This document shows, piece after piece, positions 22,323 to 34,359 of a DNA stretch of 64,000 nt (position 1 is its first letter; the number at the start of each line of letters is the position of its first letter). The notes below the pieces were generated by a model. It was not told the origin of the DNA, ran no database searches, and saw only the letters and a list, made by a program, of their open reading frames with translations. This DNA is from Isoetes taiwanensis. Taxonomy: Eukaryota; Streptophyta; Lycopodiopsida; Isoetales; Isoetaceae. The DNA lies in assembly GCA_021234155.1 (NCBI GenBank), contig JAJEKV010000027.1, forward strand, positions 4,154,623 through 4,218,622, in the 5' to 3' direction. The position numbers and the translations under genes are program-made.

Positions 22323-25300
22323 GTGCTAAATATGTTTAGAGCGGCTTATACAGTGCTTGTAAAGAGCTGGTCATTTAATGATTATGAACATGTAGTAGAC
22401 TTGATTGATTTGGTAGGCTGCACTGCAATAACTAAACAGTTATATTGGAATGACCATACATGCCAAGGTTTTATTGCTTGTATTGGGGACAGCTTGCACT
22501 TATCTATAATTGAGGAAATGAAACGTAGCCCATTTTTTGGTGTGCAAGTTGATGAGTCGACAGATGTGGCAACTCAACAACATCTTGTGTTATGTGTCAC
22601 TTATTTGGAGCAATGGTGGCCAGCCTAAGAATAAGTTTTTGACAATTTTAAGGGTCGGGAAAGCTAATCCAACCACATTACATGACTCCTTAGTAAGCCA
22701 TCTTAAAGAAGCTGGTCTTGATATGACTAAGTTAATGGGATTTGGGTCTGATGGAGCATCTACAATGATAGGAAAGAAGAAAGGTGTCGCTGCTAGATTG
22801 AAGGCTTCACATTTCTATATGACTAGTATCCACTGCATTGCTCATCGTACAAATTTGGTCGTGCAAGATGCAGCAAAGGGATCAAATATGAAATGGATAG
22901 AAGATATTGAAAATATGGTCAATTCTATTGCTGCTCATTTCTTTTGCAGTTGAATGAATATACATGTGCAGAAGGGATTCAAGAAACACGTTGGTTGAGT
23001 AGACATAGTGCCAATGCTAAGCTATGTGAGGATTTGCCCGCTGTGCTAGAATATTCAAGGATGGAAAATCATGATATTTTTGAAAAGCTTGCTGATTTTA
23101 AGATGATCTACCTGCTACACTTTTTGGCAGACATTCTTGGAGGTCTCACAATAGTTAGTAAATTGTTTCAAGCTCGTAGTGTTGATATAACTATTATAGC
23201 AGAGCATGTTACAAATGTTATCAAAGGTATTCAAACAACACATAACAACCAACACATAACAACCATTGACATTAACAACCAACACATAACTACCATTCAC
23301 ATTAATTAACACAACCATTGGGTCCAACACATTTAAATTAAAATCCTCCTTAAACCCCATTTAGTTTGGGTGCATATTCACACGGGGGGTGACTCCGGGC
23401 AACGAGAGCTGTTGGATAGGCATATTCACCCCTTATTCCTTAATTTACACCGTACGTAAAGTTCCTCATTTGTGGGGTATGCAAGTACAAAATTTGCTAT
23501 ACTGTATAACAAGATTCGCAAAATACTATAAGATTTCAAGCGGAATACTATATGGTGTTGATTTTGTACGTACAAAATACAATTATGAGGGCTCTCGCTG
23601 CCCTACGTCACCCCCCGTGTGAATATGCACCCAAACCAAAGGGGGTTTAAGGGGGATTTTAATTTAAATGTGTTGGACCCAATGGTTGTGTTAATTAATG
23701 TCAATGGTAGTTATGTGTTGGTTGTTATGTGTTGGGGGATTTAATTTTTATATGTTGAATGTTAATGGTTTGTGTTGCAAAAAAATTTTTTTGGCCCCTT
23801 CGGGGCCTTAGGGACGTCTCACCCCCCCCCCCCTTCCCCCCGCCCCGGTGTGACAAAAATTTTAGAATTCAAACCAGAAAAAAACTAGAATTTATTTGAG
23901 GCTTTCATCACCTGTAGCTTTTGAATTTGATCACTATAAAACAAATAGAACATAAGTAAAAGTTACCATAAAGATAGAGCAGATTGATCCCATTATTTTG
24001 AAAGTCATAAAGTTTGCAACACCCATACACAAACATTTTTCAACTGGAATTTAAGAGCAGCCTTTGGCCTCCATGGATTCTTGTGGGGAGAAACCAAAGT
24101 GGGAAACTTTTTTGCTTGTTAGCACAAGGATCTAGAAGCCTTGGAATTTGCTTAATAACTGCCTCAAAATCTAAAAATGCATGGTAATTTTTTGCTAGCT
24201 TCATTCGGAATGAGCTATAAAACAATATCCAATAGCGCAATCCTTTATTAATCAGCTGGTAGGATGTGAAAGCCTACCAAACCCGGCCGAAAAATTGCTG
24301 TTTTAGCATAGATAACTTAACCAAATATATCCATATCATATATTATCAAAAAGATCTCGGAGAGAGCTTTCCAACGCAATAAAAATCATCTCAAACAGAG
24401 CTCTGGATCAAAAGTTATGATAAGAAATGTGTTGCCGGCGGGGAAACTGCACTACATGCGCCCTTGAAGCTCTTCACGTGCCCATTATGCACCACACACA
24501 CAAAAAGAGGGCTTTTGTTGTGAGCCATTGGTTGTTGACCATTGGAAAAAAACGCTAAAATCATTTGGCCCTTCATGTGCCCATTATGCACCACACGCAC
24601 AAAAAATGGGCTTTTGTTGTGAGCCATTGGTTGTTGACCATTGAAAAAAAAGGCTAAAATCAATGGCTCAGAAATGGTGCACTCTACATGTACGCATTAG
24701 TACATCCATTTGAATACATCACGAAATCATAGGAAAACCTTAGTGAAAAGCGTACAAAAACACAAAGAAAACCCCCTGTTATTATGCTATATATTCAAAC
24801 TTATTACATTGCTGAGCCTGAGGCAGATTTGAATGCAAGTCAACATGATTCAAAGGGTTATCCCATAGTTCCTGATTATGGTCCTCCAGGTGGCTAGCCA
24901 GCGGCCTTAAGAACTTCCATACGTGGGGATGAGTATAGGACCTTCAAACTATCAAGGCAAATTGATGGGACAGATTTGGAAATTGCCTTAACACATCAAA
25001 AGGCATATGCAAAGGCTGTTTGTGACTATTTGCAAGTCTGATTCGAAGACACATCAATAATGAAGAATTTTAATATTCTATCTCCTTTACTTATATCAAG
25101 GGCTAGCAGACCAAGAAAGTTTGGTGAGGATGGTTTAGAAGAATTAATTACCTTTTATGGAACACCACAGAAAGTCAAGGGATCTGGGGAGAAGGCATTG
25201 CCTTTAATTGGCAAAAGTGTTGAGGGCTGAGTATGCAGATTACAAAATCCATGCTTTAGCTAATTGGCAGCATAAGAGCATGGAAGATGTTTGTGCTATG

Positions 25301-25596
25301 GTCGCTTCAAACCAAACAAATGAGATATGTTTCAAAACATTCCAACGTTGCTTCAAATTTCTTTAGTTCAATGTGCTCGCAATGCAATTTATGAAAGCAC
25401 ATTCAGCCATAGAACTAACATCAAAACAAGAGAACGCCCATTGATGGGAGCAGAGAGTTTAAATGCAAGTCTTTCCGTTGTTGTAAATGGACCTGGTAAA
25501 GCAAGAGACTTTGACTTCACAAATGGTATAGAATTGTGGAGAAAGAAGGCTGATAATCGAGGTCGCCTTATCTATACTGGTGAACCAAGCCGCTAA
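22323..25596 (+). pseudogene. hAT-type transposase pseudogene (KIAA1586/ZMYM-like), interrupted
   Basis: Fragments in order: 22323-22628 with FFGVQVDESTDVATQQH (first catalytic Asp region); about 22625-22940 with MGFGSDGASTMIGKKKGVAARL and HCIAHRTNLVVQ (second Asp region and Cys-His motif); 22944-23240 with ETRWLSRHSANAKL. After a 1.5-kb insertion come 24830-25320 with scattered stops and 25327-25596, which ends in a hAT C-terminal dimerisation-like segment (FPTLLQISLVQC ... FSHRTNIKTRERPLMG ... FDFTNGIELWRKK). This fits the DUF4371-containing hAT-like transposases related to ZMYM6 and KIAA1586. At least two frameshifts and several stops make it inactive. Confidence 0.7.
23240..24797 (+). mobile_element. 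Foldback element insertion, copy 1
   Basis: Inverted arms of about 130-150 bp lie at about 23280-23410 and 23592-23735 around a 180-bp core. They are followed by a 1-kb right part (about 23736-24797) that recurs at 36257-37490. The element splits the hAT transposase. The right part contains a perfect GGCCCC-TTC-GGGGCC hairpin (23793-23807), a C-rich run, and two tandem copies of a cccattatgcaccacac...gtgagccattggttgttgacc unit. Class is uncertain; long inverted arms suggest a foldback DNA transposon. Confidence 0.65.
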
Positions 25597-25912
25597 TTAG
25601 TTTAGTAGGCTGCTGATAGTAATGTAACAACCTAAAATTAAAATGGCTTTGTGGGTTATCACAATTTTGTACTTGGTTATGTATCTTTTTTATAACAGAC
25701 TTGTTTTGTTTCATTAGTGGTCTAAAAAGATGTATTTTGACAATATCACAACGTTCAGATTATCTCCTAAGTCTGATTGATTCAGCAAATTTTTGAGGAT
25801 TTTCAACAGTAGTAGGATTTGCCGAAAGAAAATAAAAAATCTGATAATCATATATTGAGGAAGGCATTTTTGCTGGGGAAGTAATTTTCCAATTTCGAAC
25901 CCTGTAAAAGAA

Positions 25913-26005
25913 AGCCCCTCCGGGGTTGATTTCGGAGAGGAAAGTTGGCTGACGCGCGGAGTGCAAAGGCCTGCTTGACCCTCCGGAATCAAGCCCGGAG
26001 GGGCT
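25913..26005. repeat. 24-bp inverted repeat, GC-rich foldback
   Basis: The arm at 25913-25936 and the reverse complement of 25982-26005 agree at 22 of 24 positions (both start AGCCCCTCCGGG), with a 45-bp spacer. It stands out from the AT-rich surroundings. It may be the end of a small TE. Confidence 0.85.
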
Positions 26006-26491
26006 GTCACCTAACGTAGAGAACGGCTGGACCCAATCCAGTCGTGCCACGTGTCTTGCAAAAAAAAAATGTAGGTAAAACAAACGGAATAACAGTAAAA
26101 GTTGCAGAATGGCGGGTAAAACTTGCAGAATACGGAGTAAAATTGCAGAAGGTGCGGTAAAATTTTTGCACTACGTTTTAGACTTTGAAACAGCGACACA
26201 TGTCGCTCTGGCATTGGATGAGACAGCTGGATTGGGCCCAGCCGTCCTTTACGTCCTCAACACGTGGCTCAAGGATGATGCATCAAGCAAAATGGAGCTT
26301 TTGCTAATGTAGAAAAGGAATGGGATAGTTGGTCCTTAGTGGACATTAAAGATACGCCCTTTTAACAGACACCATATATATTTTTAGTTTAAAAGCTGTT
26401 AACCTCAGAGTTCAACTACTCTAGGTGGGATCCCGGAGTTTGGATTTCCATCTGTTCTTACAAGTAAGGGCACTTTCAGACCATTGGTTAT

Positions 26492-26593
26492 GTTATCTTA
26501 AAAGTTAAAATTTTAAGATAACGGCGTTCACACATGCCTCGTTAATCATTTCTGTTAAAATCAAAGCGGTTTAACCTAGCTGTTTAGGTTAAA
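26492..26593. repeat. Two adjacent perfect stem-loops
   Basis: GTTATCTTAAAA (26492-26503) pairs perfectly with 26511-26522 across a 7-nt loop. TTTAACCTA (26570-26578) pairs perfectly with 26585-26593 across a 6-nt loop. Surrounding gttaaaat phrases on both strands suggest a MITE-like palindromic element whose limits I could not set. Confidence 0.7.
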
Positions 26594-27242
26594 TTTTAAT
26601 CTAATCACGATTCATGCATGTTTTGGTTATGCTAAACCCTAACAGCATGTTAAAATTCTTAACAAAATGTGTTGTAAATTTATCAGCAGGTGTTGAGCAC
26701 AGTTAGGGCTATTAGCGACAACGGGCGACGACGACGTAGGCCATCTCTCCAGCGGGTAAACATCATTCTTCCACTCTGCCATTCTTCTCTTTTATCTTAT
26801 GTTCGTCTCTAGGTATGTTCTTAATGCTTTTCTTTTGCATTTTTATCCATTGCATTCGATCAGTAAACACTAGCAGTATCACGCTCATGACTAGCCTAAA
26901 CCGCTTCCCTTCCTCAAAAAATGAGATTCCAATAACAACTGCAGATTGGTCACAGACGGATTAAAAATACATTATGAGGATCCCAGATCATGTTTGGTGT
27001 TATTTTCTCTTGTCAAGGAAACCACGTTGCAGTTGGCAAGGTTCTGCTCATGGATAAGTCTGCATGCCCCTAGGCATTTTTGCTTGCCAAGATTTTAAGA
27101 CACTTAATAATGCTGCCTTTTTTTTTTTTTTTTGAAGGACGACAAGCTTTATTCACCAAGTAAGAACTAGAGCAACATAAAATGCAAAGACAAGATTATA
27201 ACCCCAGTGGACAAACCGATCCAACTGAGCACAACCACCTGC

Positions 27243-30200
27243 CTATGCAAAAGAATGAATCTGAAGGTAAGTATGCCAGATCAGTAGTTTCTTCTCTTGA
27301 TCAAGAGAAGAACAATTGTAAGCCATAACAATTTTATTTTGTGCCCACTGAAGAACAGTCTCATCTGCAGTATCTACGCCCTTAAAGATAAACAACCTCC
27401 TTCTCTTCCAGATTGACCATAAAAGCCAGCCACATGCGAGATGAAAAGCTCGTTTCCGTAGTTTGGGCCAAGCATCAGGATAGATAGCAAGCAAAATTTG
27501 CTGGCTAGATCGAGACGTGCCAAATAGGGTCAACAACCAAGACCATACCTGCCAAAGCCGCTCACACAAGAAAAAACAATGCTCAATACTCTCAACCCTT
27601 TGCAGGCATAAAGGACAGAGCTCTGAAATCCGATTATCCATTTTATGGACCAACCTGTTGACTCTGAGGCATCTATGGATCACTTGCCACCACAAAACTA
27701 CTACTTTGGGATGAAGCAGCTTATCCCATACCCATATCCAAACACTTTTCCATTGTGGCTGAGGGACCTGAAGATGCCACCTATTAGATGGAGGCAGGAC
27801 TTCAGAATGCAAAAGCAATTTATACACAGAAGACACAAACCACCCTGGCTGGATATCCTGATGGCAACCCCATACGACTACCTCAATCTGTGGACCAGAA
27901 TCCCGTGGCAACAATGCAGCAATATGACTCCAGATTACTCTGTCCCATCTGTACAACAAGAACTTTGTTCTAAATGCTTCCCATGACATGAGATGACCAG
28001 ACTCATACCAAGCTGCAATAGTGCTTATACCCGCTCCTATCCATCGTTGTTGTGTCTTTGGATGAACAACCACACTTAGAGGCACATTCTCTGGAGTGTT
28101 CTGCAAAGGAATCCACCAGCATGGAGTGGACAACTGAAGACAATATGGAAAAGAGACCTGACAGTGTCCCAAGCAGCAAGCAACCCCTTTAGAAAGGGAG
28201 AAGCATTAGGATACGGATGCATATGATAAAGCAAAGCCCAAGGAAGGAGGGGCTTAATGGTGGCCTCATGAAATGGGAGACAATGCTGAATCGACTGCAC
28301 CAACAACCTTAGGCCAGGTGAATCATCCTTACCAATGAAAATCCTCCAAATAAACTTTGATATCATCAACTTGCTTTGGAGGTGAAAATCCAACATACCA
28401 AGACCACCAGCTACCTTAGGTCGAATGCATTTCGCCCAAGCTACCTTGACCACCGCTCCTAACTCATTTCCACCCCAAATAAAATTTTTGACAATACGCA
28501 CAATCTCCTCCATCTTACACTGCGGAGCTAATAGAGCAGATGCCATGTAGACATGAGTATTACTAAGAACACATTTAGCCACAGTGATTCTACCGGGCAT
28601 GGACAGTTTAGCTGTATTCCACCAAAACAAATGCTTTTGCAACCCACTAATGATTTCATCCCAAGCATCTGAAGCAGAGACGTGAATTCCAACTGGGATA
28701 CCAAGCAACTTTGTGGTATTGCCATGCAGAAGAATCTTCCATGGATAGTCCAAAATACAGGGAGGGATGGGACTGTCCAACGTCCACAAAGCTGTACATT
28801 TTTGCCACCCTACAAGAACTCCTGATGCTAAGGAGAATGTGTCTAATAATAGCTTAGCATTACGAAGATTCTCAGCCTCGGCAATTAGGAACAAAAAAGT
28901 GTCATCAGCATATTGGTTACATACCTCTTGAGAACCATCGTCCATTGGGAGGCCTTGAATAATGCCATCTTAGGTAGCTACGGAGAAGAGCTGGGATAAT
29001 ACTTCTGCCACAATTGTGAAAAGCACGGGTGCTAAGGGACAGCCTTGCCGAATTCCTCTACCCACTACAAAAATATCAGATGGCTCGCCCTGGAAAAGGA
29101 CAGTAGATATGGCTGATGTATGGAGCTTCATGACATTCCTTGTAAATGACTCCCCAAACCCAAGTGCAAGAAGACACTTCTCCAAGAAACCCCAATCAAC
29201 ACTATCGTAAGCTTTAGCAAAATCAAGCTTAAGATACACTGCTCTATGACCCTGTAACCGGGCCCAATATATTCCTTCATATGCAGCAGCCACGTTGTTG
29301 AGAATACAACGACGAGGGAGAAAACCAGATTGTGTTGACGAGATAGCATCAGCCAAGATGTCTCGGACTCTTTCTGCCAATGTCTTAGCAAAGATCTTGT
29401 ACACAGAGGAAAGCAATGTAATAGGTCGCCAATCAGAAATAGTCTTGGGTTCCTTGCTCTTTGGAATGAGAGAGATACAACCTGTATTCAAAATCTTATC
29501 AAGGCTCCTAAATCTCTGAAACTCACAAAAGGCATCATATATATCATCCTCCAACCAGTCCCAACACTTTTGAAAGAATTCAATAGGAAAGCCATCAAGA
29601 CTAGGGCATTTGTCCCTTTTCAAGAGAGCCACAGCCGCTTTTAAATCCTCCTTCACGATATTGGACTCAAGAAGCAACCTCTGCTCTTCAGAAACAATGC
29701 GACGCACCTTAGTCAACACGGCCAATTGCACGTCCTTCTGAAAGGGCAATGGGTGTCGTGCAAAGAATGAAGAAAAGTGATGATGAAGATACTGCTTAAG
29801 ATTCACCGGATCAGAGATAAGAGCGCCATCTGGCAACACCAAAGAATATATAGAAGTGGCGAGTTTCCTTCTTCTTGCAGCCGCAAAAAAGAACCGGGTA
29901 CATCTATCTCCGTCCTTGAACCACTGCAACCCTGCCTTTACCTTGGCTTCAGTAACTTTTACAGTTTCCATAGCCTTAACTAGTATGACCACGAGCGCGG
30001 AGCACTTCTAATTCCTGGTACAATGCAGTCAATAGTCCTCTAGCTTCAGCAGCTCTGACTCTCCCATATTCTTTTGCAAATGACTTCAATGCAGACAACG
30101 CTGCGACAACCCCAGACATGCCCCTACGAGGTGAGAAGGTCCGAGACCAAGCCCGACTACAGTCAAGTTTGAACTCATCATCCTCCAAGTACTTGCAATT

Positions 30201-30954
30201 GAGCTTAAAGTAGGTCCTGGTAGGTCGATGACAATTAGCCACATCATTAGTTACGAGTTGTGGATTATGATCAGACACGGAGCTATCCAGAAGATTTGAG
30301 CGACGAAAATCCGCTAGCGGAGCAGCTGCACAAGTATTAAAGTATCCTCTATCATGCCTTGCATAAGCTCTGCCAGCTCCTGTCCAACCATTACACCACG
30401 TAAAGGACTGATCACCATCAATCTCTATAAGCTGACCATCATGTAAAAGACGTAGCCATTGTTCTCGCTCGAATCCTTGCACCACTTCAGAGCCGCGACC
30501 ACTTCTATCTCTTTCCAGCTCGACCATATTAAAGTCGCCAATGAGCAACCATGCAACATTCTGCCCAAGCTGAAGAATTTTACTCCTCAGAGTTGCCCAC
30601 AAAGCACCACGCTGACGAGGTCTATTATGAGCATATACATTTATCAAACCCCATTCTTGGCCCTTATCTTTCCATTTGATTATTATCCACTGCCCGAACC
30701 TATCTGTTTGAGTAAAAGTGACATCCACAGAAGACTTCCACGCAGTACCCGCCTTAGATGCATCAGCAGCCGACACCAAGACATTATAGTCACGTCCAAA
30801 TACATTAGCTACTTTATGTACATCACCTCAGCGACATTTATGCTCTTGAAGGCAACAAAAGGGTCGTAGAGAACTTAGACAGGTAAAGAGACAACCTGCT
30901 TCTTTTACTTGAGGAAGAAGCCACTCCCCTCACATTTCAAGACAACAGGTTCAT
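27243..30954 (-). pseudogene. LINE ORF2: endonuclease, reverse transcriptase, zinc finger
   Basis: Starts with an ATG overlapping the ORF1 stop. The AP-endonuclease motifs follow in order: MNLLS-stop-NVRG (the stop replaces the usual Trp), CLQEHK with the catalytic Glu, LLIGDFNMV, and SVSDHNP. The reverse transcriptase follows (IRQGCPLAPVLF; QYADDTFLFL at about 28920), then a C-terminal zf-RVT-like region (LCPLCLQRVESIEHCFFLC). Breaks: TGA at codon 6, a frameshift at about 30880, TGA at about 30822, a frameshift near 29985, TAA at 28970-28972 and a frameshift near 28120. It would have performed target-primed reverse transcription in the nucleus but cannot now. Confidence 0.85.
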
Positions 30955-32446
30955 GTGGCCAAAATATTATGTTCCACCTCCATACCAATAGAGCCAGCAT
31001 CAACCATGTCCATCTCGCATGGTTCTGAAGGGAGGTCAGCCCACCTCGTCCTGGAAATTGGCAAGGGGGAGCCTCCTCTCTGTTCCACCCTTCCATTGTT
31101 TTGTTCAGCACTTGGTGAGGGAGAGCCTCCTCTCTGCTCTACCCCCCCATTATTTTGTTGACTAGCCTTGTTGCGTGCGGCTCTTTTCCAATTAACATTT
31201 GTCCATCCCTCTTGGGCATTTTCATGACGCTCTTGAACACTTTCATGCCGCTCTTGCAATTCCTGGATCTTCTGTAACTTAGCCCTAGCATCCTCTTCAA
31301 AAGCGGGAGTATGCACAATCTTTCTAGCAGCAGATGGAGTAGCAACAACAGAGGTAGCAGTAGCATTGGCAGAAGGGGGCACAGAGGAAGAAGGAACCAT
31401 TACAGGGCGATCTCTCTTAGCACGAAAATTTGCAAATAAAGCAAGTTGAGGAAATAAATCAGCAAGCTGAGGGCCATTGAGCAATTGCAAAGCATACTTC
31501 AGAAAGATAGGGTCACTTTTCACAACCACACAGTCAGGAAGACTGCGACCAGAAGAAAGAGAGACACAAATTTTAGCACCATCAACAATAGAATGCGCCA
31601 GATGAGTACCCAGACCATTAGCAATACTGATAAGAAACTCCGGCACCAAGAGATGAGGAGGAAGATTAGGAATAGAAAACCAACATGGCATCCTAAGAGC
31701 ACGAGCCGCACAAGGAGAAAATCCAGGCGAGTAAGGCTGGTACAAAACATAATCACTCCACATTGGGTCCACACCACGTGCCACCAGTTGCTCCACAGCC
31801 ACAGCTTCATCAAAAACGATCAAATGAACTTCTTATCCAGCATCTTTAAAGTACGATAAGGTGGCAACCCTAATCTCCGAAGATGACCAGTCAACCAATA
31901 TCCAAGCTTCCTAGAGTCAAGAAATGCTCCAGTATATTGACCAACCACACTAAACGACAACAAGTTACTAATACACTTCTTGTGTAAGTCATGATCAATC
32001 TCGACCACATTGTACCCAAACGCTTGAAGAGTATTCTTACACATTTCAGGCTGATAGAAAACTTCAACAGGAGGTAACTGAAGCTCCAACTGAGTCTCCT
32101 TTGCTCGCAACTCACCCAAAAGATTACTGAGATCTCTTTTATTATCCTAAATTATCACATCAATAGCTGTAGCAACATGCACAGCAGACGTAGTTGATGA
32201 CAAGTCCTTCTTGATCCAATCACTAAAGTGCTCCCTGCTAGCATTTACTCCAGAAGTTGAGGATCTCCAAGGAAGTGGACGGGACTGATCTTTGTTGGAA
32301 TTGGCACCAGCTGGCGCCGAGGCACCATCCACAGAAGCATTACCGATATTCAAAGCACTTGTACTCTTCGGTGCACCAGCCGAGGGTGCCAAAGCAGGAA
32401 AATCACCGTCTTGAAAGACACTCACTATAAGCCAGAGGGTTAACAT
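30951..32446 (-). pseudogene. LINE ORF1 (nucleic-acid-binding protein), broken
   Basis: Three open pieces (32446-32147, 32119-31820, 31823-30951) separated by a stop at about 32147 and a frameshift near 31822. The middle part (LRAKETQLELQL ... ISNLLSFSVVGQYTGAFLDSRKLGYWLTGHL) and the following part (YVLYQPYSPGFSP; PCWFSIPNLPPHLL) resemble the DUF4283-like ORF1 of plant L1 elements. A repeated EQNNGRVEQRGGSP motif and basic patches lie near the end. Its role is coating LINE RNA. Confidence 0.65.
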
Positions 32447-32806
32447 GCAATGCCAAATTTGCCCCCTGCACCAGCATGGATACAGGAGGTTTTGCAGGCA
32501 GCTTGGAAGTTGATGTCATAGAGCCGAAACTGTCAGGGCCGAAAAAGCTATCAGCCGGAACCTAAAACCTGCGATGCCACACACCTTGGAAAGAGCTCTG
32601 AATCAGCTTTCCAACGAGCCAAAAAACACCATAATCCGAGGTCTGTAGCTCAAGATATGAACACAAACGCAAATCCGCCTCCGGCAGAAACCCTAGGGCG
32701 CATCCATCAACCAAAACACTTCTTGCTTTTGACTCGATCTGGGCTGATTTCTCTTTTCGCATCTTCTCAAATCAATATAAAAAAGGACGTTTTGCACAAC
32801 CTACTA

Positions 32807-33722
32807 TTAGTACACCTCAGGAAACTTGCCAGAGACTTTGTGCAAGCTACCTGTAAGCTGATTAGATGAGAGATCAAGAAACTGCAAAGCCGTAATTTTT
32901 TCAATCTCGGTTGGGATGCTTCCTGTGAGTTTGTTATTAGCAATAAGAAACTTTAGGCCCTTGATATTTGCTAGCTCATTTGGAATGGAGCCAATGAGCT
33001 GATTCCCACTTACATCAAGATGGTAGAGATGGTGTAGTTCCGTTATCCACATAGGTATCTCATCCTCAAATTTGTTATCATAAAGCATGAGCACCTCCAA
33101 ATAATGGAACTCGCCAATAAATGACGGGATTATCCCTGAGAAATAATTCGAGTTCAAAATTAGAGCACGAAGACTTGCACATCCCCCTATGTCTGCATCT
33201 ATGGTGGAAAGTTTGTTTTCTCCCAACGATAAATTTGGAGCTGCTCCAAGTTCCCTAGTTCCTTAGGAACAAAATCAATCTGATTCCTGGAAATCGACAA
33301 AGTCGATAGCTGGCTACAGTTTTCAATCTGAGAAGGAATGCCTCCTGTGAGGTTGTTTGTCGACAGATCAAGTGCTTGCAAATTTTGGCAATTATCAAAC
33401 AGATGCCTTGGTATGGGCCCAACCAGCTTATTGTTATGTAAAAGCAAAATCTCTAGAGTCCAAATTTGGCCAAGACCATCTGGAATGGCACCCTCCAAGA
33501 GGTTGCTTGACAAATCCAGCGACTTCAAACTTTTGCAGTTCTAGATACTAGATGGAATAGAGCCACCTAATGGATTCGCAGATAGATTGATCGTTTGAAC
33601 GTTATCACAACTGGAAAAAAGTTCACATCTCCAATTTCTTTGTACTTTGGATGTTTGGAGACATTTGTTACAATTGGAGTACAAGTTTGCTGATCATTAT
33701 AGGCGGCTGACCCTACAAACAA
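32807..33722 (-). pseudogene. LRR receptor-like fragment
   Basis: On the minus strand an acceptor-like tttgtag at about 33717 opens a frame with an LRR N-cap (NWRCELFSSCDNVQTINLSANPLGGSIP). About ten plant-type LRRs follow (LxxLxLxxNxLxGxIP; for example LDLSTNNLTGGIPSQI and LDVSGNQLIGSIPNEL). A TAG interrupts at about 33541-33543, and there is a frameshift near 33225. No transmembrane or kinase part follows; the frame ends next to the LINE's 5' end. It is a fragment of an extracellular receptor of the LRR-RLK or LRR-RLP class. Confidence 0.8.
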
Positions 33723-34359
33723 AACTGATGTATTAAACTGTTGCATTTTAAGTTTTGAAAACTAAAGGTAAAATTTCGTGCCTTCTATTTACTGATATTG
33801 GGCTCCTAATGACTTTATTTTGAGCACAAAAAACTTTGAAGCGTGAAATGACAGTAAGCCTTTGTTTTATTGTGTTGCTTTGCCTTGAAAAAATGCTTTT
33901 TTTGGCGCTATGGTTATCTGAAAGAAGTTTATGCGTCTATGAGCAGCATGTAGATTGTTACTGCATAACAGTTATTGGCTGGGTTAAAGAGCAGAAGGTT
34001 GAAAGCATCCTCTAAAAAATGAACATGTTTGCTAACTTGTACGCATATTTGGTCCTTTGGCTTGAAAAGTTTTGGTCGTTTTGGTCATTTTGAAGTCTGA
34101 GTAACCAAATAACTTGCATCAGAAAATATATGGCATTTAAGTCATTATTTAGGAAAAACAAAATGCTTGCATGCTGCTCTATGACAGGCCTGGTATGATC
34201 CGAGTTTGGCCAGTATCGAGTCTTGAACCCTCTAAATTTTGTGCACTCTTGATGGCATTCATTTTAAAATTATATAGGTATTAGCACCCTCATGGAGGTC
34301 TGTAACTCTAAGGGGCAGAATATTGACCTTAGCTTGCTTAGACAATAGCAAATTAATGC
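33723..34359. other. Gap, no gene seen
   Basis: Directly upstream of the LRR fragment on its strand, so it may contain intron sequence of that former gene. No recognisable coding or repeats. Confidence 0.4.

Larger units (their letters stand above)
25597..27117. other. Intergenic with several strong hairpins
   Basis: No convincing gene. Contains the two hairpin features listed separately and a tag-like tandem of ttgcagaa/gtaaaa phrases at about 26100-26165. A purine-rich leader-like stretch ending gcgg|gtaaac at about 26755 could be a 5' exon end, but no coding exon was joined to it. Confidence 0.4.
27118..32800 (-). mobile_element. Near full-length L1-type LINE, inactivated
   Basis: Read on the minus strand: leader from about 32800, ORF1 (32446-30951), ORF2 (30954-27243), a short 3' UTR and a 17-nt poly(A) (T run at 27118-27134). 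ORF1's TGA overlaps ORF2's ATG as ATGA at 30954-30951. The 5' end falls close to the LRR fragment at 32807. No target-site duplication was recognised, so the ends may be altered. Confidence 0.85.

Noticed and set aside
23389-23622. 77-codon ORF in the foldback core
   Set aside because: It spans arm and core of an inverted repeat, and the core is inverted in the other copy, so the frame is not maintained.
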